From positions 62,001-126,000 of the forward strand of contig CAVULE010000004.1 of NCBI GenBank assembly GCA_963742315.1: 64,000 bases of DNA, given 5' to 3'. The first letter of the stretch is position 1, and each line of letters starts with the position of its first letter. The position numbers were made by a program, and so were the translations under genes. Origin of the DNA: AV69 sp963742315 (GTDB lineage: Bacteria; Verrucomicrobiota; Verrucomicrobiia; Chthoniobacterales; UBA10450). The notes under the pieces are model-generated. The model searched no databases and was not told the origin of the DNA. It saw only the letters and a list, made by a program, of their open reading frames with translations. Below are positions 33,816 through 41,984 of the stretch, one piece after another.

Positions 33816-35624
33816 ATGAACAATCCTGCGACCGCCATTTCACCGCCAGCCGGAATCGGCGATCACAAACCAGCAAATCAGGCCGTGCTTGATTGGGTGC
33901 ATGAAGTCGAGTTGCTGACCCAGCCTGAGAATATTTTTTGGTGTGACGGCTCGGAGCGCGAAAACGACTTCCTGATTTCGGAGTCATTGAAACAGGAGGT
34001 ATTGATCAAGCTGAACGAAAAAAAGGCTCCACGCTCGTACTTGCATCGGTCGAATCCGAACGACGTCGCCCGGGTCGAGCAATTTACCTTTATCTGTACG
34101 CCGACGAAGGCAGAAGCGGGACCAACGAACAATTGGTCGGAGCCGGCAGAGACATATTCGAAATTGCATGGCCTGCTCAAAGGCGCCATGCGCGGACGCA
34201 CCATGTTTGTCGTGCCTTATATTATGGGGCCGCCCGATTCGCCGCTAACGAAAATTGGATTCGAGATCACGGATTCCAAATATGTCGTGCTCAGCATGCG
34301 AATAATGACTCGAATGGGGGAGATCGCGGTCAAACGGCTTGGCAGCGACCCGAAGGCGGAATGGAACCGCGGGGTGCATTCGCTGCTCGATGTCAATCCG
34401 GAGCGGCGCTTCATTTGTCATTTTCCGCAGGATAACGCGATCATCTCGGTTGGCTCCGGTTACGGCGGAAACGTCCTCCTTTCGAAAAAATGCCTGGCGC
34501 TGCGCATCGGCTCTTACCTTGCGCGCAAACAAGGCTGGCTCGCCGAACACATGTTGATTCTTGGCGTCGAATCGCCGGAAGGGAAAAAACATTACGTCGC
34601 GGCTGCCTTCCCCAGCGCGTGCGGCAAAACGAATTTCGCGATGTTGATTCCGCCAAAGCATTTCGCCGGCTGGAAAGTCACGACCGTCGGCGACGACATT
34701 GCCTGGATGCAAATTCGCGACGGCCGTTTGTGGGCGGTCAATCCGGAAAACGGTTACTTCGGGGTAGTGCCGGGGACGAGCTACAAATCGAACCCCAACG
34801 CGATGAAATCGATCGAGCGTGACACGCTTTACACCAACGTGGCGCTCACGGATGACGGCGATGTGTGGTGGGAGGGGAAGGATGGCTCGCCGCCCAAGCA
34901 CGCGATTGATTGGCGAGGCAATGATTGGACCCCGGACTCGAAGGAAAAAGCGGCGCATCCCAATAGCCGCTTCGCCACTCCAATGCGCAATAATCCCGCG
35001 CTCGACTCGCATGTCGAGGACGGTGATGGGGTTCCCATCAGTGCGATCATTTTTGGCGGCCGCCGCAGCGATACCTTGCCGCTCGTTTTCCAGGCGTTCG
35101 ATTGGGAACACGGCACCTACGTTGGCTCGACCATGGCATCGGAAACAACCGCGGCCGCGACCGGTGCGGTCGGGAAGGTCCGGCGCGATCCGATGGCGAT
35201 GCTGCCATTCTGCGGCTACAACATCGGTGATTATTTCCGGCACTGGCTCGAAACCGGCAAACGGCTGACCAATCCACCATTGATTTTTCACGTGAACTGG
35301 TTCCGCAAATCGGCGGATGGAAAATTTCTGTGGCCCGGGTTTGGCGACAACATGCGGGTGTTGAAGTGGATCATCGATCGCTGCGAAGGGCGCGTCGGCG
35401 CCACTGAATCTCCGATTGGTCACATTCCGCGGATGCAGGATCTGGATCTCGATGAACTCGGCGGCGTCACGCCCAATCAAATGCGCGAGCTTCTGAATGT
35501 ACGTGCTGGGGAATGGCAAAAAGAGGTTTCCGATCACGCTAAATTCTTCGAGTCATTAGGCGGTGTCGTGCCAGACGAATTGGAGAAGCAGCGCAAGAAC
35601 CTCGCCGGGCGATTCAAGTCCTGA
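33816..35624 (+). CDS. pckG: Phosphoenolpyruvate carboxykinase (GTP)
   Basis: PckG converts oxaloacetate and GTP to phosphoenolpyruvate, the entry step of gluconeogenesis. The protein is of the GTP-dependent family: PYIMGPPDSPLTKIG, the kinase loop FPSACGKTNFAML (Cys269, GKT 270-272), GDDIAWM, NPENGYFGVVPGTS and GNDWTP. The ATG at 33816 gives 602 residues; an ATG at 33780 is in frame but less likely. uvrA starts 26 bases after the stop. Confidence 0.96.
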   Translation: MNNPATAISPPAGIGDHKPANQAVLDWVHEVELLTQPENIFWCDGSERENDFLISESLKQEVLIKLNEKKAPRSYLHRSNPNDVARVEQFTFICTPTKAEAGPTNNWSEPAETYSKLHGLLKGAMRGRTMFVVPYIMGPPDSPLTKIGFEITDSKYVVLSMRIMTRMGEIAVKRLGSDPKAEWNRGVHSLLDVNPERRFICHFPQDNAIISVGSGYGGNVLLSKKCLALRIGSYLARKQGWLAEHMLILGVESPEGKKHYVAAAFPSACGKTNFAMLIPPKHFAGWKVTTVGDDIAWMQIRDGRLWAVNPENGYFGVVPGTSYKSNPNAMKSIERDTLYTNVALTDDGDVWWEGKDGSPPKHAIDWRGNDWTPDSKEKAAHPNSRFATPMRNNPALDSHVEDGDGVPISAIIFGGRRSDTLPLVFQAFDWEHGTYVGSTMASETTAAATGAVGKVRRDPMAMLPFCGYNIGDYFRHWLETGKRLTNPPLIFHVNWFRKSADGKFLWPGFGDNMRVLKWIIDRCEGRVGATESPIGHIPRMQDLDLDELGGVTPNQMRELLNVRAGEWQKEVSDHAKFFESLGGVVPDELEKQRKNLAGRFKS

Positions 35625-35649
35625 CGCGGGCTGACGATTCTTCCGACGC

Positions 35650-38600
35650 GTGGGAGGAGCGGCGATTCCGCCCTCGGCAGCGGGGGATCGCCCGTATTTT
35701 CCCCGAAAAATTTGCAGACCGCATCGCGTGAAACGATTGTCTCCGGTGGGTTCGAGGAACGGGGAAAAAGAGAGCGTCAGCGCGCCGACTGAGCACGGTT
35801 GCGTCGAAATCCGCGGTGCGCGCCAGAATAACCTTAAAGGCATCGATCTCGATCTTCCGCTTGGAAAGCTGACCGTTGTCACCGGCCCGAGTGGAAGCGG
35901 AAAATCTTCGCTCGCTTTCGACACAATCTACGCCGAAGGGCAGCGCCGTTACGTCGAAACCTTCAGTCCTTACATGCGACAATTCCTCGAGCGCATGGAC
36001 AAGCCGCGGGTCGAAGACATTCGCGGAATTCCGCCGGCGATCGCGATCGAGCAATCGAACCTGGTAAAAACGTCGCGCTCGAGCGTTGGCACCATTACAG
36101 AGATCAACGATTTCCTGAAACTATTTTGGGCCCGCACGGCGCGTGCATTCTGTCCCAGCTGCGGTCGCGAAATTCGCCCAGAAACGGCGAAGTCGATCGC
36201 GGATCAAGTGTTCGCGCTCTTTAACTCCCAAAACGACCCCTCCGTCATCCCGAGCGAAGTCGAGGGATCCCGTCGCGAAAGCTTAAAGGTAAAGCCACAG
36301 TATCCTTCGACTCCGCTGCGCTCGGCTCGGGATGACGGGCGCGGGAACGCCAAAACCATTCTCATCTCCTTCTGGGTCGTTGTTCCGGCGAAGACCAAAC
36401 CGCGCGAGTTCTTCCAATTTCTGCAGCAACAAGGCTATCTGCGCATTTGGCTAAACGGCGACATTATTCGTGTAGATAGTGACGCCAAAATCGAGCGCCT
36501 CGGCGCGCGCGTTCAAGTCATCCAGGACCGCATTGTCGTCGCGAAGGAAAATCGCGCACGATTGACTGAGGCCATCGAGACGGCGCTTCGATTCGGTAAG
36601 GGCAAGATCAACATCATCCCGTTTCGTGTGGAGGCAGGTGTGCCGCCGGGAATTTTGAAGAATGCGGCCGACACGGCCGCCGCTACAGGTCGTGAATTTC
36701 CTTTTTCGACCGGCTGGCACTGCGCGCATTGTGATCTCGACATCCGACCGCCGAGCCCGGGACTGTTCAGTTTCAACAATCCTCTTGGCGCCTGCCCGGA
36801 ATGCCGCGGCTTCGGCCGCACCATCGCGATCGATTTGAATCGCGCGATCCCGGACCGCTCCCTCTCGATCGCGCAAGGGGTGGTGCGCGTTTTTCGCGGG
36901 CAGGAAATGGGCGAATCGCAAAAGGATCTGCTGCGCGCTTGTGCCCGCGAGGAGATCGATGTCAACACACCATTCGAGGAACTCTCGAAGGCTGACCAGG
37001 ATTTTGTCATCAACGGGGAGAAACGCGCCGGCGAATACATGGATGAGGATTACGAAAATGATCGCTGGTACGGGGTCCGCGGTTTCTTTCGCTGGCTCGA
37101 ATCGAAAACTTACAAGATGCACGTGCGCGTCTTGCTCAGTCGATACCGCGCTTATGTGAAATGTCCGAGCTGTGAGGGTGGACGCTACCAACCGGAGGCG
37201 CTGAGCTACAAAATTGTAGCGGCGGCCTGTAACCGCCGAAATCAGACGAACGGCGCTCACAGCGCGCCGCAACAGCTCACTCTCCCCCAGTTCGCGGCGC
37301 TTCCGATTTCTGCCACGCTCGATGTCCTGGCGGACATTGAAGTCGCGCCGGATGACGGCGCGGCCGCGATGCTGCGCAATGAAATCTGCGCGCGACTCCG
37401 TTATCTTTGCGAGGTTGGGGTCGGTTATCTGACTCTTGATCGTTCGACTCGCACTTTGAGCGGCGGTGAAATGCAGCGGGTCAATCTCACAACCTGCCTT
37501 GGCGCATCGCTCGTGAACACACTCTTCGTCATGGACGAGCCCAGCGTCGGATTGCATCCGCGCGACGTCGGGCGGCTTGTGCGCGTGATGCATAATCTGC
37601 GCGATAAAGGCAATACCCTGCTCGTAGTCGAGCACGACGAACAAATTATCCGGGGGGCCGACAACTTGATCGACATCGGTCCCGGTCGCGGGGAGCGCGG
37701 CGGCGAACTGGTTTGGACCGGCCAGCTGGATAAATTCATGGGCGGATCGGCCGCTCCGCGGACGGTGCCAAACATAATCGCGGAGCAATCAAAAAAGAGC
37801 CGCCTCGCGGCTTCGGCGTTAACGTCGCCCGCGGAGCGGCCGATCCACCAATCCCTCACGCGGGATTATCTCACTCGTGAAAAATCCATCCCGATTCCAA
37901 AATCACGCAGGAAGTTTTCATCAGTTATCAGAATCGCCGGTGCGACTGAACACAATCTCAAGAACCTCGATGTCGAAATTCCACTCGGGATTTTAACCGC
38001 CATCACGGGCGTTTCCGGTTCAGGAAAATCGACCCTGATTCAAGATGTGTTTTATCGAAATCTTTTGCGGAGCAAAGGCCAGGTAAGCGAAAATGAGCCG
38101 GGCGCCTGCCGGAAAGTGACTGGCGCACATCGCCTCGGGGAAATCGTCATGGTCGATCAATCGCCACTGGCGCGAACCCCCCGTTCGACGCCGATACTGT
38201 ATCTCGGGCTTTATGATCGCGTGCGCGAGCTTTTCGCGGCCTTGCCGGAAGCGCAGGCGCAAGGACTGACCGCCAGTGCATTTTCCTTTAATTCCGGTAG
38301 CGGCCGTTGCGAACGTTGCAACGGCACCGGTTTCGAGAAAATCGAGATGCAGTTTTTGAGCGATCTTTATGTCCGTTGCGCGGAATGTGAAGGCAAACGT
38401 TTCCAGCCGCACGTGCTGAAAATTCAGCTCCACGGAAAATCGGTTCACGATGTGCTCGAGTTGACCGTGACCGAAGCCGCTGCCTGGTTTGCTCGGATCG
38501 GTGAGCGCGAAAAGCTCTCGAACCCGCTCGAAATTTTGGAGGAGGTGGGACTTGGGTATCTGCGGCTGGGGCAACCACTCAATACCTTGAGCGGCGGCGA

Positions 38601-41600
38601 GTCTCAACGACTAAAACTCGTTAGCCACCTCGCTGAAACCGGAGGGACGCGCTTCTGCGCGTCCCCGGACGAGCGGAAGCTCGTCCCTCCATGCGGGAAT
38701 CTTTTTATTTTCGACGAACCAACCACCGGACTGCATTTCGATGATGTCGCGATTTTGTTGCAATTGTTCCAACGATTGATCGACGCCGGGCATTCGCTGG
38801 TTGTGATCGAGCACAATCTCGAAGTGATTAAATGCGCCGACTGGATAATCGATCTCGGACCCGAAGCCGGCGAAGAAGGCGGCGAGGTTGTGGCCATTGG
38901 AACACCGGAGCGGGTTGCGAAGGTTGAGCGCTCGCATACCGGTAGATTTTTACGTGACGTCCTCCCGAGCGCAGTCGAGGGATCCCGTCGCGAAAGCTTT
39001 AAGGTCACGCCACGGGCTCCTTCGACTCCGATTCGCTATGCTCAGGATGACGGCGGCGATATTTCGCTGCGCGCGGCAGAAGAGCCGTTCAACAGGATGC
39101 CGACCGGAGTGGATAAGATGTCCGCGTTCACGGCACGAAACGCAAACGCGATCCAAGTTCATGGGGCGCGCGAGCACAATTTGAAAAACATCGACGTCGC
39201 GATCCCGCGCGACCGGATGGTCGTCATTACCGGACTAAGTGGGTCAGGAAAATCGACTCTCGCTTTCGACATTTTGTTCTCGGAAGGCCAGCGCCGCTTT
39301 CTCGACAGCATGTCCCCCTATGCCAGACAATTCGTCGAGCAACTGGAAAAACCGGATGTCGATCTGGTTGAAGGATTGCCGCCAAGCGTCGCGATTGAGC
39401 AGCGTGTGACGCGCGGTGGCGGGAAATCAACCGTTGCGACGGTGACGGAGGTTTATCATTTCCTACGGTTGCTCTTTGCAAAAACCGGCACGCAATTCTG
39501 TCCCAATTGCAATCTGCCGGTCGAAAAACAGACTCTGGCTGCAATCGTGAAACAACTGGAGGCAGCGGCGCGCCGTGGTCCTCTCAAGGTGCTGGCACCG
39601 CTGGTAAAAGCGCGAAAAGGGTTTTACACCGATGTCGCGCGTTGGGCCGAGCGCAATGGATTCGACTCTCTTTTTGTCGATGGGCAGTTCGTTCCGGTGC
39701 GGCAATTTCGTAAGCTTGAGCGTTTCAAGGAACACACCATTGATGTGGTTGTTGGCGTGATCGACAAGAAGCGCATCGCCAAGGCGCGCAATCTCAGCCA
39801 GCGCGCGATCGAGATTGGTCGCGGCACCGCCCGCCTCATCGATGCGAAAGGTCGACTCACGGTCATGAGCACGGAGATGAGTTGTCCGGGTTGCGGGCGC
39901 GCCTTCGAAGAACTCGATCCGCGCTTGTTTTCGTTCAATTCGCCGCACGGGGCCTGCGAAGAATGCGGCGGCTTCGGCGAAATCTGGAACCAATCGCTCC
40001 AGGTTGGCGAAAGCGACGATGGCGAATCGGTCCTCGAAAACGAGCTGGCCGCGGAGCGTGAATCGGAATGGATCGAGGAAAGTGAAGCGCAGATCTGCCC
40101 GGCCTGCCAAGGCTCGCGTCTGAATGCGATCGCGCGTCACGTGCGCGTACAAAACAAGACGATCGACGATTTCACTGCGCTTTCGGCCGCCGCCGCGGCC
40201 AAACGAATCGCGCGATTAAAATTTAGCGGCAAACAAAAGACCATCGCGAGCGAATTGATTCCTGAAATCGTGCAGCGGCTTCGATTCATGGACAATGTCG
40301 GCCTCGGCTATCTATCGTTAGGTCGATCGGCCAAGACTTTGAGTGGCGGGGAATCGCAACGGATTCGGCTGGCAGCGCAGCTCGGCTCGAACTTGCGCGG
40401 CGTTCTTTACGTGCTGGATGAGCCAACCATTGGCTTGCATCCACGCGATAATTTCCGGCTGCTCGAAACGCTGACTGCGTTGCGTAAAAAAGGGAACTCA
40501 CTCGTCATTGTCGAACATGACGAAGCAACGATGCGGCGCGCCGATCACATCATCGATCTTGGCCCGCGCGCCGGGATTCACGGCGGCGAAGTTGTAGCAA
40601 GTGGAACGCTGCGCGAAATCGAGCGCGCCAAAGATTCTGAGACCGGACGTTGTCTAAAAGCGCCGCTCTGCCATCCCATTCGCAAATCGCGGCGAAGCCT
40701 GCGCGATGTTGCGGATTGGGTCGAAATCAGGCATGCGCGGGCGAACAACCTGAAGAATGTCGAGGTAAAATTTCCTGTCGGTCGCCTGTCGGTCATCACC
40801 GGAATTTCCGGCAGCGGCAAATCCACCTTGATGGGCGATGTCCTTTTGCCGGCGGTACGCGAGCAATTAAACCGAAAACGGCACCGCGCCGGGGAGCTGT
40901 TCGAGCGAGTCGGAGGCATGGAAGCGATCGATGCGGTTTACCAAGTCGACCAATCGCCCATCGGGAAAACCTCGCGCTCGACCCCGGCGACCTACATCAA
41001 GGTCTTCGATGAGATTCGCAATCTTTACGCACAAGTTCCGGTGGCCCGCATGCGCGGTTACAGCCCGAGCCGGTTCTCCTTCAATGCCGAGGGCGGACGG
41101 TGCGAGTCGTGCAAGGGCCAGGGCATGATCAAATTGGAGATGAATTTTCTCCCGAGCACCTACGTGCCCTGTGAAGATTGCGGCGGGAAACGTTACAACG
41201 CCCAGACCCTCGAAGTTCTTTATCATGAGAAAACAATCGGGGACGTGATGGAAATGACGATCGAAGAAGCGGCCGAATTTTTCAAAGCTAACCCTAAGAT
41301 CGCTCGATCGCTTTCACTGCTTGTCGATACCGGACTCGGTTATTTGAAGCTGGGGCAGCCGAGCCCTACCTTGAGCGGGGGCGAAGCGCAACGACTGAAG
41401 CTCGCGACCGAGTTGACCCGCGGGATTGGCCGCGCACAAAACGAGCGGATCCGCAAAATGCGCAAGCCGAAATCCACGCTCTATCTATTGGAAGAACCGA
41501 CGATTGGCTTGCACATGGCCGATGTCGAATTGTTGCTGAACCTGCTGCACCGACTGGTAGACGACGGTCACACCGTCATCGTGATTGAGCACAACCTCAG

Positions 41601-41796
41601 CATAATTGCGGAAGCGGATTACATTGTCGATATCGGTCCAGAAGCGGGCGATGCCGGCGGTGAGATCGTTGCCACCGGGACACCGGAGCAGGTCGCAAAA
41701 AACCGGATGAGCCGAACCGCACCATTTTTGCGAGAAGTCCTGGCGACGAAGAGTCGCAGTGCCACAAAAGTTCGCGTTAGCCACTGCGCTCAGTAG
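35650..41796 (+). CDS. uvrA: Tandem double UvrA with five in-frame repeat insertions
   Basis: UvrA recognises DNA damage and loads UvrB in nucleotide excision repair. This 2048-residue protein holds two complete UvrA units in one chain. Walker A motifs lie at residues about 79 (GPSGSGKSS), 787 (GVSGSGKST), 1195 (GLSGSGKST) and 1718 (GISGSGKST). Each ATPase has its LSGGE signature and DEP or EEP Walker B. Zinc motifs include CPSCGRE, CERCNGTG, CPNCN and CESCKGQG. The double form is known from Chlamydiae. Residues 199-229, 522-541, 697-734, 998-1014 and 1104-1134 come from dispersed repeats, all in frame. No ATG lies near the conserved N-terminus; GTG at 35650 is tentative and GTG at 35728 or 35746 is possible. 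Confidence 0.93.
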   Translation: MGGAAIPPSAAGDRPYFPRKICRPHRVKRLSPVGSRNGEKESVSAPTEHGCVEIRGARQNNLKGIDLDLPLGKLTVVTGPSGSGKSSLAFDTIYAEGQRRYVETFSPYMRQFLERMDKPRVEDIRGIPPAIAIEQSNLVKTSRSSVGTITEINDFLKLFWARTARAFCPSCGREIRPETAKSIADQVFALFNSQNDPSVIPSEVEGSRRESLKVKPQYPSTPLRSARDDGRGNAKTILISFWVVVPAKTKPREFFQFLQQQGYLRIWLNGDIIRVDSDAKIERLGARVQVIQDRIVVAKENRARLTEAIETALRFGKGKINIIPFRVEAGVPPGILKNAADTAAATGREFPFSTGWHCAHCDLDIRPPSPGLFSFNNPLGACPECRGFGRTIAIDLNRAIPDRSLSIAQGVVRVFRGQEMGESQKDLLRACAREEIDVNTPFEELSKADQDFVINGEKRAGEYMDEDYENDRWYGVRGFFRWLESKTYKMHVRVLLSRYRAYVKCPSCEGGRYQPEALSYKIVAAACNRRNQTNGAHSAPQQLTLPQFAALPISATLDVLADIEVAPDDGAAAMLRNEICARLRYLCEVGVGYLTLDRSTRTLSGGEMQRVNLTTCLGASLVNTLFVMDEPSVGLHPRDVGRLVRVMHNLRDKGNTLLVVEHDEQIIRGADNLIDIGPGRGERGGELVWTGQLDKFMGGSAAPRTVPNIIAEQSKKSRLAASALTSPAERPIHQSLTRDYLTREKSIPIPKSRRKFSSVIRIAGATEHNLKNLDVEIPLGILTAITGVSGSGKSTLIQDVFYRNLLRSKGQVSENEPGACRKVTGAHRLGEIVMVDQSPLARTPRSTPILYLGLYDRVRELFAALPEAQAQGLTASAFSFNSGSGRCERCNGTGFEKIEMQFLSDLYVRCAECEGKRFQPHVLKIQLHGKSVHDVLELTVTEAAAWFARIGEREKLSNPLEILEEVGLGYLRLGQPLNTLSGGESQRLKLVSHLAETGGTRFCASPDERKLVPPCGNLFIFDEPTTGLHFDDVAILLQLFQRLIDAGHSLVVIEHNLEVIKCADWIIDLGPEAGEEGGEVVAIGTPERVAKVERSHTGRFLRDVLPSAVEGSRRESFKVTPRAPSTPIRYAQDDGGDISLRAAEEPFNRMPTGVDKMSAFTARNANAIQVHGAREHNLKNIDVAIPRDRMVVITGLSGSGKSTLAFDILFSEGQRRFLDSMSPYARQFVEQLEKPDVDLVEGLPPSVAIEQRVTRGGGKSTVATVTEVYHFLRLLFAKTGTQFCPNCNLPVEKQTLAAIVKQLEAAARRGPLKVLAPLVKARKGFYTDVARWAERNGFDSLFVDGQFVPVRQFRKLERFKEHTIDVVVGVIDKKRIAKARNLSQRAIEIGRGTARLIDAKGRLTVMSTEMSCPGCGRAFEELDPRLFSFNSPHGACEECGGFGEIWNQSLQVGESDDGESVLENELAAERESEWIEESEAQICPACQGSRLNAIARHVRVQNKTIDDFTALSAAAAAKRIARLKFSGKQKTIASELIPEIVQRLRFMDNVGLGYLSLGRSAKTLSGGESQRIRLAAQLGSNLRGVLYVLDEPTIGLHPRDNFRLLETLTALRKKGNSLVIVEHDEATMRRADHIIDLGPRAGIHGGEVVASGTLREIERAKDSETGRCLKAPLCHPIRKSRRSLRDVADWVEIRHARANNLKNVEVKFPVGRLSVITGISGSGKSTLMGDVLLPAVREQLNRKRHRAGELFERVGGMEAIDAVYQVDQSPIGKTSRSTPATYIKVFDEIRNLYAQVPVARMRGYSPSRFSFNAEGGRCESCKGQGMIKLEMNFLPSTYVPCEDCGGKRYNAQTLEVLYHEKTIGDVMEMTIEEAAEFFKANPKIARSLSLLVDTGLGYLKLGQPSPTLSGGEAQRLKLATELTRGIGRAQNERIRKMRKPKSTLYLLEEPTIGLHMADVELLLNLLHRLVDDGHTVIVIEHNLSIIAEADYIVDIGPEAGDAGGEIVATGTPEQVAKNRMSRTAPFLREVLATKSRSATKVRVSHCAQ
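36244..36336 (+). repeat. in-frame family A element inside uvrA (first)
   Basis: A 93-base element, exactly 31 codons, beginning GTCATCCCGAGCGAAGTCG and ending GCTCGGCTCGGGATGAC. It is read in the one forward frame that has no stop codon. It lies after the first zinc motif CPSCGRE, in a linker. Confidence 0.9.
37214..37274 (+). repeat. in-frame family C element inside uvrA
   Basis: A 61-base palindromic element: TTGTAGCGGCGGCCTGTAAC on the left, CGGCGCTCACAGCGCGCCGC on the right. It encodes IVAAACNRRNQTNGAHSAP in the first ATPase, before its LSGGE signature. Another 61-base copy lies at 49855. Confidence 0.8.
37740..37849 (+). repeat. in-frame family W element inside uvrA, copy 4
   Basis: GGCGGATCGGCCGCTCCGCG on the left and CGCGGAGCGGCCGATCCACC on the right are inverted copies. 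It encodes about 37 residues between the first and second ATPase halves of UvrA unit 1. Confidence 0.85.
38641..38690 (+). repeat. in-frame family D double-hairpin element inside uvrA
   Basis: Two adjacent hairpins, GGGACGCGC-TTCT-GCGCGTCCC and GGACGAGC-GGAA-GCTCGTCC, enclosed by GGAGGGACG and CGTCCCTCC. It encodes GGTRFCASPDERKLVPP, exactly between the LSGGESQRLKLVSHLAE signature and the FIFDEPTTGLH Walker B of the second ATPase. Confidence 0.85.
38959..39051 (+). repeat. in-frame family A element inside uvrA (second)
   Basis: Again 93 bases and in the same stop-free frame as the copy at 36244, with many base differences. It encodes VLPSAVEGSRRESFKVTP and further residues, in the linker joining the two UvrA units. 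Confidence 0.9.
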
Positions 41797-41811
41797 GCGT
41801 GAGGACGCTGA

Positions 41812-41902
41812 GGTGGATCGGCCGCTCCGTCAGGCGATGTTGATAATGATGCGGCTTTCGCCGCCTTGCTTTAGCATCGAGCAAGAGACCGCTCGATCCA
41901 CC
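41812..41902. repeat. dispersed palindromic element, family W, copy 5
   Basis: GGTGGATCGGCCGCTCCG on the left and GAGACCGCTCGATCCACC on the right, with inner GCGATGTTGATAATG and TTTAGCATCGAG. It starts 15 bases after the uvrA stop codon. Confidence 0.85.
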
Positions 41903-41984
41903 AACAGCGCAGATTGAAGTGCGGGCAAATAGCCGTCTGGTGCTTTTTGTTTGCGCGGCGTAGAGGCGGCGACAAACTGAATTA

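Noticed and set aside
34245..35537. 430-codon minus-strand frame opposite pckG
   Set aside because: It lies entirely within pckG, which has all catalytic motifs; the antisense product is Arg/Pro-rich without any recognisable domain.
36451..37788. 445-codon minus-strand frame opposite uvrA
   Set aside because: Antisense to conserved UvrA motifs; a GC-bias shadow.
35650..41796. uvrA as a pseudogene or assembly fusion because of repeats inside
   Set aside because: The frame is open throughout and all four ATPase sites and zinc motifs are intact in the expected order.
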